Counted from the first letter of the stretch, positions 43,557 to 53,144 are shown. The stretch: DNA of 64,000 nucleotides from Thermoplasmata archaeon (GCA_021850545.1 JAJZLU010000044.1:2643-66642); one strand, 5' to 3'. The notes: a model not told the origin generated them from the letters alone. Numbers and translations: made by a program.

Positions 43557-44456
43557 TTATCTTATTCTTTTCAGCTCGAATGAACCGAGTGTAAGGTCTT
43601 TGTTGTTCCTGACCACTTCAATCCAGTCCCTGGATCGGGCTTCCTTCATTCCTCTGACCCTGAGGTATTCAACCGATGCTTCGCTCCTGAATTCTATAGA
43701 TCCGTCCATGAAGTAATTCATGTTTTCATACAGGCTTCTCTGGAAAATGCCGTCCTCAATAAGGTACAGGGTCGTAGAGCCTTCCATCTTCCTCCTCTGT
43801 GAGAAATGCTGCAACGCCTTTGGGAACATCTTGTCCTCTGAGGACTGTGTGATCCATGCAGTCAGGGAAAAAAATACCATCCGGTATTTTCCCATCTTTG
43901 TAAGGACTGTGGTGCATATCTGGTCCATGGATTTCAGGAAATTGCTGATAATCCCAACATTGTCAAGGACAACAGCGTTCCTGTCGCTGCTTTCCATCTG
44001 TATGCTCTTGGAATATGCGTCCACAAACTTCAGGTGGCCGCTCTCCTCATAGGCCTCCGGCGAAATGCCAAGGGCGTAGAGGTCAGCCTTGACATCTGAA
44101 ATGGGCTGGTCCAGCAGGACAACAATTACGGGGCAGGACTCCCGGAGCGATGAAACTATAAACCTGTCTGCAACAGAAAATTTCGAGCTGTATGGGGGGC
44201 CGCTGAGAAGTATGTTCGACGCCCGTGGATATCCTCCATGCAGGAGGTCATCCAGCCTGGAAAAGCCGGAAGGAACCCTTGCATTGCCTTCTGGTTCCTT
44301 GCTCTCAGAAGTGAGATCCGGAGAGATCTCCCTGATCGAGGTTTCTACTTTGTCAAGGAGGCTTCTCGTCTCCTCAAGTTCCTCCAAAAGCTTCCTCTTC
44401 TGTTCAAGGAGCTCCTGGAGCTTTCCGTCTGAAGATTCCTGCGGGGACTCGGTCAT
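43557..44456 (-). CDS. KaiC/RecA-like ATPase with degenerate Walker A
   Basis: A protein of about 299 residues with an N-terminal coiled coil (about 8-45: LQELLEQKRKLLEELEETR) and a RecA-fold domain. The P-loop is GPPYSSKFS: it keeps the lysine but lacks the following Ser/Thr and the conserved Gly, so ATP hydrolysis is doubtful. A Walker-B-like strand AVVLDNVG is present and VPSGFSRLDDLLHGGYPR is the classic KaiC-type entry. It belongs with archaeal RecA-superfamily/GvpD-like signalling ATPases; the function is unknown. Convergent with the Ehr operon; its start overlaps the end of the dehydratase operon. Start 44456 is used, since 27 upstream codons look non-coding. Confidence 0.75.
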   Translation of the reverse strand: MTESPQESSDGKLQELLEQKRKLLEELEETRSLLDKVETSIREISPDLTSESKEPEGNARVPSGFSRLDDLLHGGYPRASNILLSGPPYSSKFSVADRFIVSSLRESCPVIVVLLDQPISDVKADLYALGISPEAYEESGHLKFVDAYSKSIQMESSDRNAVVLDNVGIISNFLKSMDQICTTVLTKMGKYRMVFFSLTAWITQSSEDKMFPKALQHFSQRRKMEGSTTLYLIEDGIFQRSLYENMNYFMDGSIEFRSEASVEYLRVRGMKEARSRDWIEVVRNNKDLTLGSFELKRIR

Positions 44457-44457
44457 A

Positions 44458-45657
44458 TCACTTTCCACTTGGGGCCCTGTATGTCCCGGAGACCACCCAC
44501 GGTGGTTCTTTGGGATCAAAGGGTTCCATGCCCTCAACGGCGTTGGAGTTTACAATCTTTTCGTCTACGTCCACACCAATGCCGGGTTTTCCGGAAAGGG
44601 TAAATCTCCCTCTTTCCAGTTTATATCCGGACTTCACCAGATTTCGCTTCCAGTCCGGCCAGAACGCTTCAAAGCTTTCCTGTATGAGGAAATTGGGAAG
44701 GGTCTTGTCCACATTCAACGTGGCAGCGGTCTGTATGGGCCCGAATGCATTATGGAAGGCAACTGGTACGCCCATGGATTCTGCTATAGCCCCAATCTTC
44801 TTTGCCTCGAGGATCCCAAGGGAGTTGGTGAGGTCAGGCTGGATTATGTCAACCATTCCCTGTGAGATGTATCTTGCAAAGTCAGATTTGTTTAGAAGCC
44901 TCTCGCCCAGTGCAATTGGGGTCCTAACGTATCTCTTCACCTCAGGAAGCGCTATTTCGAGTTCAGGGTGAAGCGGTTCCTCCATGAATAAGGGTTCAAA
45001 CTGGTCAAGAGCAGTTCCTGCGTCAATGGCTGCCTTGGTGGAAAACCTGCCATGGCATTCAATGAGGAGGTCTACCTTGTCTCCGAATTCCTCCCTCAGC
45101 GACCCAACGATATCCACCGCATTATTCAGGCCATCCCTGGAAAGGTGGTCATAATTGTTTCCGAATGGGTCAAACTTCATAGCCGTGAATCCCTTGGAGA
45201 CCACATCTCTGGCTTTCTTGACAAAGTCTTCAGCTGTTACGCAGTCCGAGTACCAGCCGTTTGCATATGCCCGGAGGTCACTGTTGAATTCTCCTCCAAG
45301 CAGTTTGTATACTGGTTCCCCCACAGATTTTCCTATGAGGTCCCAGCTTGCGATCTCAAACGCACTGAGGGCTGAAGTTGCCTCCATGGACTTAGACAGG
45401 TAGAATGAGTGCCTGTAAAAATCCTTGACATTCTTCTCCACATTAAAGAAATCAGCATCCTGGAAGACCCTTTTCACCTCTTCCATGCTCTCCTTTACTG
45501 ACATTGTCATAAGGGTTGTCGGCGCTTCCCCATATCCAACCAGGCCGTCCTCGGACGTAAGCCTCACGAGGAGGATGGTGGAACTCCATGGGCTTGATAT
45601 CTCCTTGCCCTTTTCACCAAGTTCCAAGATGTCTATTTTCTTTATTTTTGACGACAT
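44458..45657 (-). CDS. Gluconate/galactonate-type dehydratase (enolase superfamily)
   Basis: A 399-residue MR/MLE-family acid-sugar dehydratase. The capping domain is at 1-130, then the barrel: GFTAMKFDPFGNN (KxD motif), LIECHGRFS, FMEEPLHPE and ALGERL give the three metal acidic ligands, and VAFHNAFGPIQ supplies the catalytic His. In Thermoplasmata such an enzyme makes 2-keto-3-deoxygluconate in the non-phosphorylating Entner-Doudoroff pathway; the sugar acid cannot be told by eye. Start at 45657, leaderless, from the TATA-like TTTAAGTATG about 25 bp upstream. The KaiC-like gene follows after 1 bp. Confidence 0.85.
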   Translation of the reverse strand: MSSKIKKIDILELGEKGKEISSPWSSTILLVRLTSEDGLVGYGEAPTTLMTMSVKESMEEVKRVFQDADFFNVEKNVKDFYRHSFYLSKSMEATSALSAFEIASWDLIGKSVGEPVYKLLGGEFNSDLRAYANGWYSDCVTAEDFVKKARDVVSKGFTAMKFDPFGNNYDHLSRDGLNNAVDIVGSLREEFGDKVDLLIECHGRFSTKAAIDAGTALDQFEPLFMEEPLHPELEIALPEVKRYVRTPIALGERLLNKSDFARYISQGMVDIIQPDLTNSLGILEAKKIGAIAESMGVPVAFHNAFGPIQTAATLNVDKTLPNFLIQESFEAFWPDWKRNLVKSGYKLERGRFTLSGKPGIGVDVDEKIVNSNAVEGMEPFDPKEPPWVVSGTYRAPSGK

Positions 45658-45721
45658 ATATGTAAATTGGAAAAATCATACTTAAACCTATCAACGGCAT
45701 TTGTGCCATAGGACAAGCATA

Positions 45722-46633
45722 TCATCGGCTCATGTCAAGGTATGCCTCTAGGGCAGGCACCGATGGGAGCAGGGCATAAACCTTGTTGTGGAGTTCGTCA
45801 AAAATGATGTCGTATATCTCTGAGCTGCACTTTTCCACTTCCCTCACCTTTTTGTTCTGAAGGTCAACTATGGCAAGGTTTCTGCTTTCCCTGAAGATCA
45901 CGTAAAGATGGTTCACAAGCGAGTTGTAAACCATTTTCCTAATTGGTTCCCTGAAGGCAGTGACAACGGAAAAATTGGCTTCAACTAGGCCTGAAACAAG
46001 GATCTTCCCGCTTTCAGTGCCTGCAACTACCAGCTTTTCAACACTGCAGACAATGGCAGAATTTACAGTTTCATCGCCAAAGCTGATGTCTTGGCTTAAG
46101 GACAGGCTCTCGCCAGATCTTATGATAACAAGGCGGGAAGGGTTGCGAAGAAGGATGATGAAGGAGTCCTCAAGGCTGTCAAAGGAAGTGTGCCTCACCT
46201 CTCCCTGAATTGCAGGGAAATCGATGGCCTTCCCATCAGGGTACCTGCAGAACGAATATCTTTCGTTTGAGACAAGTAGTATGTCCCTGTCGCTGTCAAG
46301 CGAGATCCTTTCCGGCGTGAACCCAAACTTCAGCGGCATTGGCGTCTTGCCGGCCCCGATTTTATATACAAGCGCTTCGCCATCCGGGGAACCGGTCAGG
46401 AAAAGAAGATCCCTGTCCTGGCATATAGAAGCAATTGCATTTCTTCCAGTGCCTTCCACTGAACCTGTTATTTTGTCAGTTTCAGTGTTTATAATCATGG
46501 TCTTTCCCTCCGCGGGGTCAGGAATGTAAAGGGCTTCGGAACTGGAGTGCACAGCACCCTTCCATGGCACAGACTTTCCAGTGGCGGGGTCCTGTTTTGG
46601 GAGCTTTATCCTGCAAATCCTGACCGTACTCAT
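45722..46633 (-). CDS. Cytosolic beta-propeller-like protein (YncE/WD-type)
   Basis: A protein of about 303 residues of repeating beta-strand units (for example ALYIPDPAEGKTMIINTETD, DILLVSNERYSFCRYPDG, KLVVAGTESGKILVSG, HLYVIFRESRNLAIVDLQ), spaced 40-50 residues apart as in six- or seven-bladed propellers. No signal peptide or membrane segment, so cytosolic. No catalytic motif seen; proteins of this kind usually act as scaffolds. The function is unknown. Two close starts exist (46642 and 46633). Confidence 0.65.
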   Translation of the reverse strand: MSTVRICRIKLPKQDPATGKSVPWKGAVHSSSEALYIPDPAEGKTMIINTETDKITGSVEGTGRNAIASICQDRDLLFLTGSPDGEALVYKIGAGKTPMPLKFGFTPERISLDSDRDILLVSNERYSFCRYPDGKAIDFPAIQGEVRHTSFDSLEDSFIILLRNPSRLVIIRSGESLSLSQDISFGDETVNSAIVCSVEKLVVAGTESGKILVSGLVEANFSVVTAFREPIRKMVYNSLVNHLYVIFRESRNLAIVDLQNKKVREVEKCSSEIYDIIFDELHNKVYALLPSVPALEAYLDMSR

Positions 46634-46775
46634 CTGAACCAAATGCCGGGCAAAAAAAGGGAACTATACATGGTTCATAAAATATTCTCCTTTGTTTGGA
46701 ATTCAGTTTATTTTCATATTTAGGCCTTTGTGGAAAAAAAACTAATTATTGAGAGGTGATTATAGCCTGATACTC

Positions 46776-49517
46776 ATGAGTTCCAAATTTCAGAATATCA
46801 AGACTTTTAAGGTAAATGGAAAGGAGTACAACTATTATTCACTGAAGGAGCTTGAAAAACAGGGTTATCCTATTTCAAGGTTCCCAGTTTCAATCAGAGT
46901 CATACTTGAATCCCTCGTCAGGAACCTTGACGGGAAAGAGGTCCATGAGAAGGATATTGAGAACCTCCTCAAGTGGAACGGAACAAACCTTGCGGATTTT
47001 GAGATCCCGTTCAAGGTAGCCAGAGTGCTTATGCAGGATTTCACCGGTGTCCCTGCAGTTGTTGACCTTGCTGTGATGAGGGACGCGGCCGCGGAACTGG
47101 GCAAGAATCCAGGCATCATTCAGCCACAGGTCCCTGTGGACCTTGTCATTGACCATTCAGTGCAGGTGGATTTCTATGGGACTCCAGAAGCCATGGAACA
47201 GAACAGGCAGAAGGAATTCGAGCGGAATGGGGAGAGGTACAGGTTCCTAAAGTGGGCACAGGGGGCATTCCAGAATCTCAGGATAGTACCGCCTGCGGTG
47301 GGAATCGTACACCAGGTGAACCTTGAGCATCTTGCACGCGTGGTAATGGAGAAGGAATCTGGAGGTAAGAAATGGGCCTTCCCGGACACAGTTGTTGGAA
47401 CAGATTCGCACACCACAATGATCGACGGCCTCGGCGTGGTTGGCTGGGGTGTTGGGGGAATAGAGGCTGAGGCAGCAATGCTTGACCAGCCTGTCACTTT
47501 CAGGGCACCGGAAGTTGTTGGCGTGCGCCTTTCCGGAAAGCTCAAGCCAGGAGTAACCGCAACCGATCTTGTCCTCACGGTGACAGAGCTCCTTAGAAAG
47601 AACAAGGTTGTAGGCAAGTTCGTCGAATTCCATGGTGAGGGAATAAGGAACCTGACGCTTCCTGACAGGGCAACCATATCAAACATGTGCCCCGAATACG
47701 GAGCAACTGTAGCGCTCTTCCCGGTGGATGAACAGACCATTGAATACCTGAGGCTCACGGGCAGGCCAGAGGACCACATCAAGCTGGTTGAGGAATACTG
47801 CAAGGCGCAGGGCATATATGGTTCACAGGAAAACATAGAATTTTCCCAGGAGATTGAGTTTGACCTTTCCACAGTGAAGCCAAGCGTGGCCGGCCCAAAG
47901 CTGCCTCAGCAGAGAGTAGAGCTTGGAAACATTGGAAACAGTTTCCTCAGTTTCATGGAAGAGGGACAGGCATCAAGCAACAACGGAAAACAGCGCTATG
48001 AAAATGAGGGAGGCCTCGCAAATGGCCAGATAAAGGGCAAGGCCGGACAGGTCTATCTCAAGTCTTCTGGAATCAAGCTTGAGGGCAGTGAGGAAACCCT
48101 TACTGAAGGCGATGTTGTAATTGCGGCCATTACAAGCTGCACAAACACCAGCAATCCATACGTCATGCTCGCAGCGGGGCTTCTTGCAAAGAAGGCTGTT
48201 GAGAAAGGCCTCAAAGTGAACAGGAAGGTCAAGACAAGCCTCGCCCCAGGGTCCAGGGTTGTCACAGAATACCTGAACAAGTCAGGCCTGCAGCCATACC
48301 TGGACAAACTTGGATTCAACCTAGTGGGGTACGGGTGCACCACCTGCATCGGAAACAGCGGGCCGCTCAATGAGAGCATAGAATCAGCCATAGTCAGGGA
48401 TAATCTTGCTACCGCCGCTGTACTCTCAGGCAACAGGAATTTTGAGGCAAGGGTCCACAGGAACGTACGCGCAAATTACCTGATGTCACCGCCGCTTGTG
48501 GTTGCATTTGCCCTCGCAGGAAAGGTTACCATCGACCTTAACAATGAACCCCTCGGAAAGGGCAAGGATGGCAAGGACGTCTTCCTCAAGGACATATGGC
48601 CAGACAGCAATGAGATCACTGACGCAATGAAGGGCTCAATCAGCAGGGAAATGTTCATTGAGAGGTACAGCAACATTGCAGACTACAATGAGCAGTGGCT
48701 CAAGCTCGAGGCACCAAGCGGCGTTCAGTATGCCTGGGAACCAGAGAGCACCTACATCAGGAAGCCCACATTCTTTGACAATTTCAATCCCAAAACAATC
48801 ATCGAAACCAAGGAACTGAAGGGAACAAGGCCGCTTCTTGTTCTCGGGGACTCCATCACCACTGACCACATTTCTCCAGCTGGATCATTCAGCAAGGACA
48901 CCCCTGCTGGAAAGTATCTAATGGAACATAACGTCCAGCCTGTGGATTTCAATTCCTACGGGTCCAGGAGAGGAAACCATGAGGTCATGATGAGGGGGAC
49001 GTTTGCAAACAACAGGATCAAGAACAAGCTCGCATCAAAGGAAGGGGGGTTCACGGCCCATTTTCCGGAGAAGAAGGAGATGAGCGTGTATGATGCAGCA
49101 ATGCAGTATGTGAAGGAAAAGAACCCGCTGATTGTGTTTGCAGGGGACCAGTACGGGACAGGAAGCTCAAGGGACTGGGCTGCAAAGGGACCTTACCTGC
49201 TTGGGGTAAAGGCCATAGTGGCAGTGGGATACGAGAGGATCCACAGGAGCAACCTCGTTGGAATGGGAGTGGTCCCTCTCCAGTTCAGGAACGGTGAGAG
49301 CTATGATTCCCTGAAGATAGACCCTGAAAAGCCCATTGACATCATCTTTGGCGATGGCGTGAAGGCTTCAGGAAAGGCAGCAATGAAATTCACCGAGGCC
49401 GGTTCCGGCAAGGAGAAGTCGACTGAGCTGATCATAAGGGTAGACACGCCAGTTGAAGAGGAATACCTGAAAATCGGCGGAATCCTGCAGTTTGTCCTCA
49501 GAAGGCTTGTTTCCTGA
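46776..49517 (+). CDS. acnA: Aconitate hydratase
   Basis: [4Fe-4S] enzyme of the citric acid cycle that isomerises citrate to isocitrate. The 913-residue, AcnA/IRP-type protein contains the cluster ligands TSCTNTSNP (Cys) and YGCTTCIGNSGPL (CxxC), the DSHTTMIDGLGVVGWGVGGIEAE stretch (about 214-236) and the swivel-domain GDQYGTGSSRDWAAKG. Length is as expected. ATG 46776 is preferred; an upstream frame adds nine atypical residues. Confidence 0.96.
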   Translation: MSSKFQNIKTFKVNGKEYNYYSLKELEKQGYPISRFPVSIRVILESLVRNLDGKEVHEKDIENLLKWNGTNLADFEIPFKVARVLMQDFTGVPAVVDLAVMRDAAAELGKNPGIIQPQVPVDLVIDHSVQVDFYGTPEAMEQNRQKEFERNGERYRFLKWAQGAFQNLRIVPPAVGIVHQVNLEHLARVVMEKESGGKKWAFPDTVVGTDSHTTMIDGLGVVGWGVGGIEAEAAMLDQPVTFRAPEVVGVRLSGKLKPGVTATDLVLTVTELLRKNKVVGKFVEFHGEGIRNLTLPDRATISNMCPEYGATVALFPVDEQTIEYLRLTGRPEDHIKLVEEYCKAQGIYGSQENIEFSQEIEFDLSTVKPSVAGPKLPQQRVELGNIGNSFLSFMEEGQASSNNGKQRYENEGGLANGQIKGKAGQVYLKSSGIKLEGSEETLTEGDVVIAAITSCTNTSNPYVMLAAGLLAKKAVEKGLKVNRKVKTSLAPGSRVVTEYLNKSGLQPYLDKLGFNLVGYGCTTCIGNSGPLNESIESAIVRDNLATAAVLSGNRNFEARVHRNVRANYLMSPPLVVAFALAGKVTIDLNNEPLGKGKDGKDVFLKDIWPDSNEITDAMKGSISREMFIERYSNIADYNEQWLKLEAPSGVQYAWEPESTYIRKPTFFDNFNPKTIIETKELKGTRPLLVLGDSITTDHISPAGSFSKDTPAGKYLMEHNVQPVDFNSYGSRRGNHEVMMRGTFANNRIKNKLASKEGGFTAHFPEKKEMSVYDAAMQYVKEKNPLIVFAGDQYGTGSSRDWAAKGPYLLGVKAIVAVGYERIHRSNLVGMGVVPLQFRNGESYDSLKIDPEKPIDIIFGDGVKASGKAAMKFTEAGSGKEKSTELIIRVDTPVEEEYLKIGGILQFVLRRLVS

Positions 49518-49599
49518 GCAGAAAGTGCGAAAAATTTCGCACAAAAATTTCCCATAAACTTAATTTTTTTAAACTCAAGAGATCAGGGTATGCACAACT

Positions 49600-50898
49600 A
49601 TGTACATAGCCGCACCACCAGGTACCAAGATACTTGCAAAATACCTCCTTCCAGCTGAAGAGTACAATCTACTGGAAGAAGTGGATTTCAATGTATATGG
49701 TGAGGAGAAGTCGCTCACAATACTGCAGTTCATGCGGGACCTGAAGTGGATTTACATTTCATATGATGAGGGAGACAAGATAAGCCTCAAGCCCACTGAG
49801 ACAGGAATAGACATCTTTGAGAGGGGCCTCACCCAGGAATACATGGAGAAAAACGGGGAACTTGTCAACCTTGTGAAGAAATACCTGGATGACTACCTCA
49901 TCCCTGGCAGGGAGGTCACGGAAGAGACCCTGAAGCTTTCTGACTTCTACCTTAAATCCGGAAATTACGGCAGGGCGCTTGATCTTGCATCAAACCTCAT
50001 CGACCTGGGAAACAGGAACTCAGACAAGAGGCTCCTGGGGCGCGGGCATTACGTGTACGGCACAATTAACCTGTACAAGATGGATCTCGATTTTGCAAAG
50101 AACCATTTTGAAAAAGCCAAGTACTTTGCTGAAAATGTGGACGACATCACGACCGTGGGAAAGTCAGAGCTTGGCCTCGGCTCTTACTATGGCTACAGGG
50201 GTGACGTCAACAAAGCCATGGAGATGTTCGAGCATGCCCTGCTCCTGTTTCAGGAGGTGGGGGATGAATCCGGGCTGAACCAGGTGAAGATGAACGAGGC
50301 GTTCACACTTGCCAAGATGGGGAACCTGAAGGAATTCTTTGCCCTGAACCACCAGGCCATAGACTACTTCAACACTGTAACGGACAGGTACCACCTGCAG
50401 TACTGTTACCAGAATGAATCCGCTGTCCTGCTTTCGCTCGGCAAATATGATGCCGCCATAGATGCGGTCGTGGAAGCCCACAACCTTGCCAAAGAGACAA
50501 GCAATGAGATGATTGAGAACAGGTCCGGTCTGAGCATTGCACTGATTTACATCTACACCATGAGGCCCGGGGATGCCTATGAGTACATCGAGAATGCGAC
50601 CGGGTTCTTCAGGAGGAATTTTGACACGAACGGCCTGGCGACTTGCTATGAGATGTTCATGCTTTATGACATCGCCACGAAGGACCTGGCTGTGGCCGAC
50701 GTGAATCTTGAGAAGTCGAGGCAGAATTTCATGGTGAAGAAGCAGCTCAATTACGTCGTTGAATGTTACTCCCAGTATGTTAAGGTACTCAAGATATACC
50801 GGTATGAACCTAAATTAATAGAAAAGAAGACAAGGGAATTTTTGGAACTTTCAAACAAGTTGGGGTTAAAAGAATTATTTTTGCAATTAATGGATTAA
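49600..50898 (+). CDS. TPR-repeat protein with winged-helix-like N-terminus
   Basis: A 432-residue protein. Residues 1-80 look like a winged helix (LAKYLLPAEEYNLLEEVDF, then a KISLKPTETGIDIFERG wing-like end). Residues 110-430 consist of about eight helical hairpins of TPR type (YGRALDLASNLIDLGN, AKNHFEKAKYFAENV, VNKAMEMFEHALLLFQEVGD, YDAAIDAVVEAHNLAKE). A DNA-binding head joined to a TPR array is the layout of peptide-responsive regulators in Firmicutes, but nothing here proves that role. Its last codons lie 5 bp from the end of a convergent 31-codon ORF. Confidence 0.75.
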   Translation: MYIAAPPGTKILAKYLLPAEEYNLLEEVDFNVYGEEKSLTILQFMRDLKWIYISYDEGDKISLKPTETGIDIFERGLTQEYMEKNGELVNLVKKYLDDYLIPGREVTEETLKLSDFYLKSGNYGRALDLASNLIDLGNRNSDKRLLGRGHYVYGTINLYKMDLDFAKNHFEKAKYFAENVDDITTVGKSELGLGSYYGYRGDVNKAMEMFEHALLLFQEVGDESGLNQVKMNEAFTLAKMGNLKEFFALNHQAIDYFNTVTDRYHLQYCYQNESAVLLSLGKYDAAIDAVVEAHNLAKETSNEMIENRSGLSIALIYIYTMRPGDAYEYIENATGFFRRNFDTNGLATCYEMFMLYDIATKDLAVADVNLEKSRQNFMVKKQLNYVVECYSQYVKVLKIYRYEPKLIEKKTREFLELSNKLGLKELFLQLMD

Positions 50899-50903
50899 TT
50901 TAT

Positions 50904-50999
50904 TTAATCTACGCAGTACATGCCAAGAGCCAGTATGGTCTTGACCTTTACATTTGACACGTCGATTTCTGCTACCTTCATTTTAAGTTTCTCGGACAT
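50904..50999 (-). CDS. Candidate 31-residue peptide gene
   Basis: ATG at 50999 (minus strand) opens 31 codons ending in TAA. The start is preceded by GAGGT with a 6-base spacer, a good Shine-Dalgarno site. The peptide is MSEKLKMKVAEIDVSNVKVK followed by a hydrophobic ILALGMYCVD tail with one cysteine. It converges on the TPR gene and lies in the gap before glnA. Whether it is a signal peptide, a modified peptide or a chance frame is unknown. Confidence 0.45.
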   Translation of the reverse strand: MSEKLKMKVAEIDVSNVKVKTILALGMYCVD

Positions 51000-51276
51000 T
51001 TTTTTACCTCAAAATACCAAGCCGTTTTTACAGGTTAATGATTGCTAGACACTGATTCACTTCCGATCTCAGTTCCGCCTTTCGTAAAATCTGTATTTTC
51101 TAGTACATATGCTTCATATATGAGATATTATGCAATGAATAAATGGGTATATCATTCTTGTCTGTAGGTACATATGCATTCAATTTCCCTGCTTTTCCAA
51201 TTTATAATCAATGCAGGATAACAACCGTTCAAAGAGAAACTAAAGTAATATAAGGGCAGCTAAAATCTAGCAGAGC
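51000..51276 (+). promoter_or_regulatory. glnA promoter region with two direct repeats
   Basis: The TATA box GTAATATAA (51245-51253) lies about 25 bp before the glnA ATG, so the message is probably leaderless. Upstream, the 10-mer GTACATATGC occurs twice, at 51103-51112 and 51168-51177, exactly 65 bp apart (about six helical turns), a spacing suited to cooperative binding of a regulator. The rest of this 277-bp stretch is A/T-rich with no gene besides the small peptide ORF promoter. Confidence 0.45.
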
Positions 51277-52611
51277 ATGGAAGACCAGGTTAAGGCTTCT
51301 ATGGATAAGTTAAAGCAGGATAACGCAGAGTTTCTACAGCTTCAGTTCACTGATATCGTGGGTGCAGTTAAGACACTCACAATCCCCAAGAACAGGTTTG
51401 AAAGTGCCCTGTCAGAAGGGGTCGTTTTTGATGGGAGTTCGGTTGCAGGCTATGCCCAGATTGAAGAATCTGACATGAGGGCTCACCCTGACCTTTCTAC
51501 GTATACAATCCTTCCTGAGGGCAGGGACGGATACAAGACTGTGAGGTTCATCTGCGACATTTACACACCTGACGGGGAAAGGTTCCCGGGTGACCCGAGA
51601 TATGTTCTGCAGAGGACGGTCAAGAGGCTCAATGACAAGGGCATGGACTTTTACGTGGGGCCGGAGTTTGAGTTCTTCGTATTCAAGAGGGACCATGAAG
51701 GAAACCCCACAGCCATTCCAAGTGATTATGGCGGCTACTTCGACAACACCCCCATAGATTCAGCAAATGAGATCAGGCAGGAGATCCTGAAGCACATGTA
51801 TGATCTCGGCTACCATCCTGAGGCAGCCCACCACGAAGTGGCATACGGGCAGCAGGAAATTGACCTGAGATATGGGCAGGCACTTGTCATGGCTGACAGA
51901 GTGACAATGCTGAAGAACATAATCAAGAATGTTGCCCAGAAGCATGGAATGTATGCGACATTCATGCCAAAGCCAATCAACGGCGTCAACGGATCGGGAA
52001 TGCATGTCCACTCAAGCATCATGTCCACGGGCGAGAAGGAGAACCTCTTCTATGATGCAAAGGCAAAATACGGCCTCAGTGAACTCGGCATGAGTTACCT
52101 GGCCGGAATACTCAAGAACATAAATTCTGCCTCAGCGGTACTGGCATCCTGGGTAAACTCTTACAAGAGGCTTATTCCAGGATATGAGGCCCCCGTGTAC
52201 ATTTCATGGGCTAACAAGAACAGGTCCGCCCTTGTGAGGGTCCCGGCCGGAACCGGCATGAGGAAGAGGATGGAACTAAGGTGCCCTGATTCAGCAGGGA
52301 ACCCATACCTGCAGTTTGCAGTAATCCTGGGAATGGGCCTTGACGGAATTGAGAACAAGCTTTCACCTCCGGGCCCAACCGAGAAGGACATATTCCACAT
52401 GACAGCCGAGGAAAGGGCAAAGGATGGAATACAAAGCATGCCAGAGAGTCTTGGTGAGGCGCTCCACCACTTCAGGAACAGCAAGCTCATGAAAGGTATC
52501 CTGGGCGAGCACATATTTGAGAATTTCATAACGGTAAAGCAGCGGGAATGGGATGTCTTCAGGTCTCATGTCACGACATGGGAACTTGAGAGATACCTTC
52601 CAATCCTCTAA
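51277..52611 (+). CDS. glnA: Glutamine synthetase, type I
   Basis: ATP-dependent amidation of glutamate; main ammonia-assimilating enzyme. The 444-residue protein has the GS-I beta-grasp N-domain (LQFTDIVGAVKTL, VFDGSSVAGY) and the catalytic motifs GPEFEFFVF, AHHEVAYGQQEI, NGSGMHVH and the RSALVRVPAGTG loop. The Tyr-adenylylation loop of GSI-beta is not seen, so it is GSI-alpha-like, controlled by feedback and probably by the promoter repeats upstream. Confidence 0.96.
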   Translation: MEDQVKASMDKLKQDNAEFLQLQFTDIVGAVKTLTIPKNRFESALSEGVVFDGSSVAGYAQIEESDMRAHPDLSTYTILPEGRDGYKTVRFICDIYTPDGERFPGDPRYVLQRTVKRLNDKGMDFYVGPEFEFFVFKRDHEGNPTAIPSDYGGYFDNTPIDSANEIRQEILKHMYDLGYHPEAAHHEVAYGQQEIDLRYGQALVMADRVTMLKNIIKNVAQKHGMYATFMPKPINGVNGSGMHVHSSIMSTGEKENLFYDAKAKYGLSELGMSYLAGILKNINSASAVLASWVNSYKRLIPGYEAPVYISWANKNRSALVRVPAGTGMRKRMELRCPDSAGNPYLQFAVILGMGLDGIENKLSPPGPTEKDIFHMTAEERAKDGIQSMPESLGEALHHFRNSKLMKGILGEHIFENFITVKQREWDVFRSHVTTWELERYLPIL

Positions 52612-52616
52612 TTTTT

Positions 52617-53144
52617 TTACCTGTATTCCCTCAATCTTCTTTCTTTTCTCCGTTCCACGTGCCTGGAATGATAGTACAGGGCTATCAGCACCATGCCGCT
52701 GGGAAGCAGGACAAACCCGAAAATTATTGTGAGCAGCGTGGGATAACCTATTGTTCCAAGGGAGGCATCTACGCTTATGGTCTGGGATCCCGTGTTCTTG
52801 ATTATCAGTGAGATATTTCCCGTTGCGGGAGAAACGTAAACACCGGTGAGGCTGGATTTCTGAAGGGCCGTCTCATTGCCAAAGGACGAGCCTGAAGAAA
52901 CTGAAACATAGGCGCTGATGTTGAATGCTGCCACATTTGAAGTTACTGTGTAATCAATGTCATCGCCGGCGTTCACATATTTACCTGAGAGGGTGTAGCT
53001 GCCTCCAGGGGATATGTTCACTCCGCTTGCAGAGGTGCTGTTGCTCTCTACAAGATAAACTGAAACAGAGAACAGTGCTAAGGAAACGATGATTAATATT
53101 GCTCCAATCTTCAATATTCGCCCTCTTCTTGGCCTTTCAAACAT
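52617..53144 (-). CDS. Two-helix membrane protein with an external beta-rich domain
   Basis: A protein of about 175 residues. After a basic N-terminus (MFERPRRGRILK) comes a membrane helix (about 12-34), then an extracytoplasmic domain of about 100 residues rich in Ser, Thr, Gly and Asn (many N-x-S/T sites), a second helix (about 135-158) and a basic cytosolic tail (HSRHVERRKERRLREYR). Topology is both ends inside. Not recognised; resembles small surface proteins of archaea. Cotranscription with valS is not supported, since its stop is near glnA and it follows the downstream end of valS on the same strand. Confidence 0.65.
   Translation of the reverse strand: MFERPRRGRILKIGAILIIVSLALFSVSVYLVESNSTSASGVNISPGGSYTLSGKYVNAGDDIDYTVTSNVAAFNISAYVSVSSGSSFGNETALQKSSLTGVYVSPATGNISLIIKNTGSQTISVDASLGTIGYPTLLTIIFGFVLLPSGMVLIALYYHSRHVERRKERRLREYR

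Noticed and set aside
47174..47872. Long (232-codon) frame antisense to aconitase
   Set aside because: Same reason: aconitase motifs are intact on the other strand and the frame has no promoter or ribosome site.
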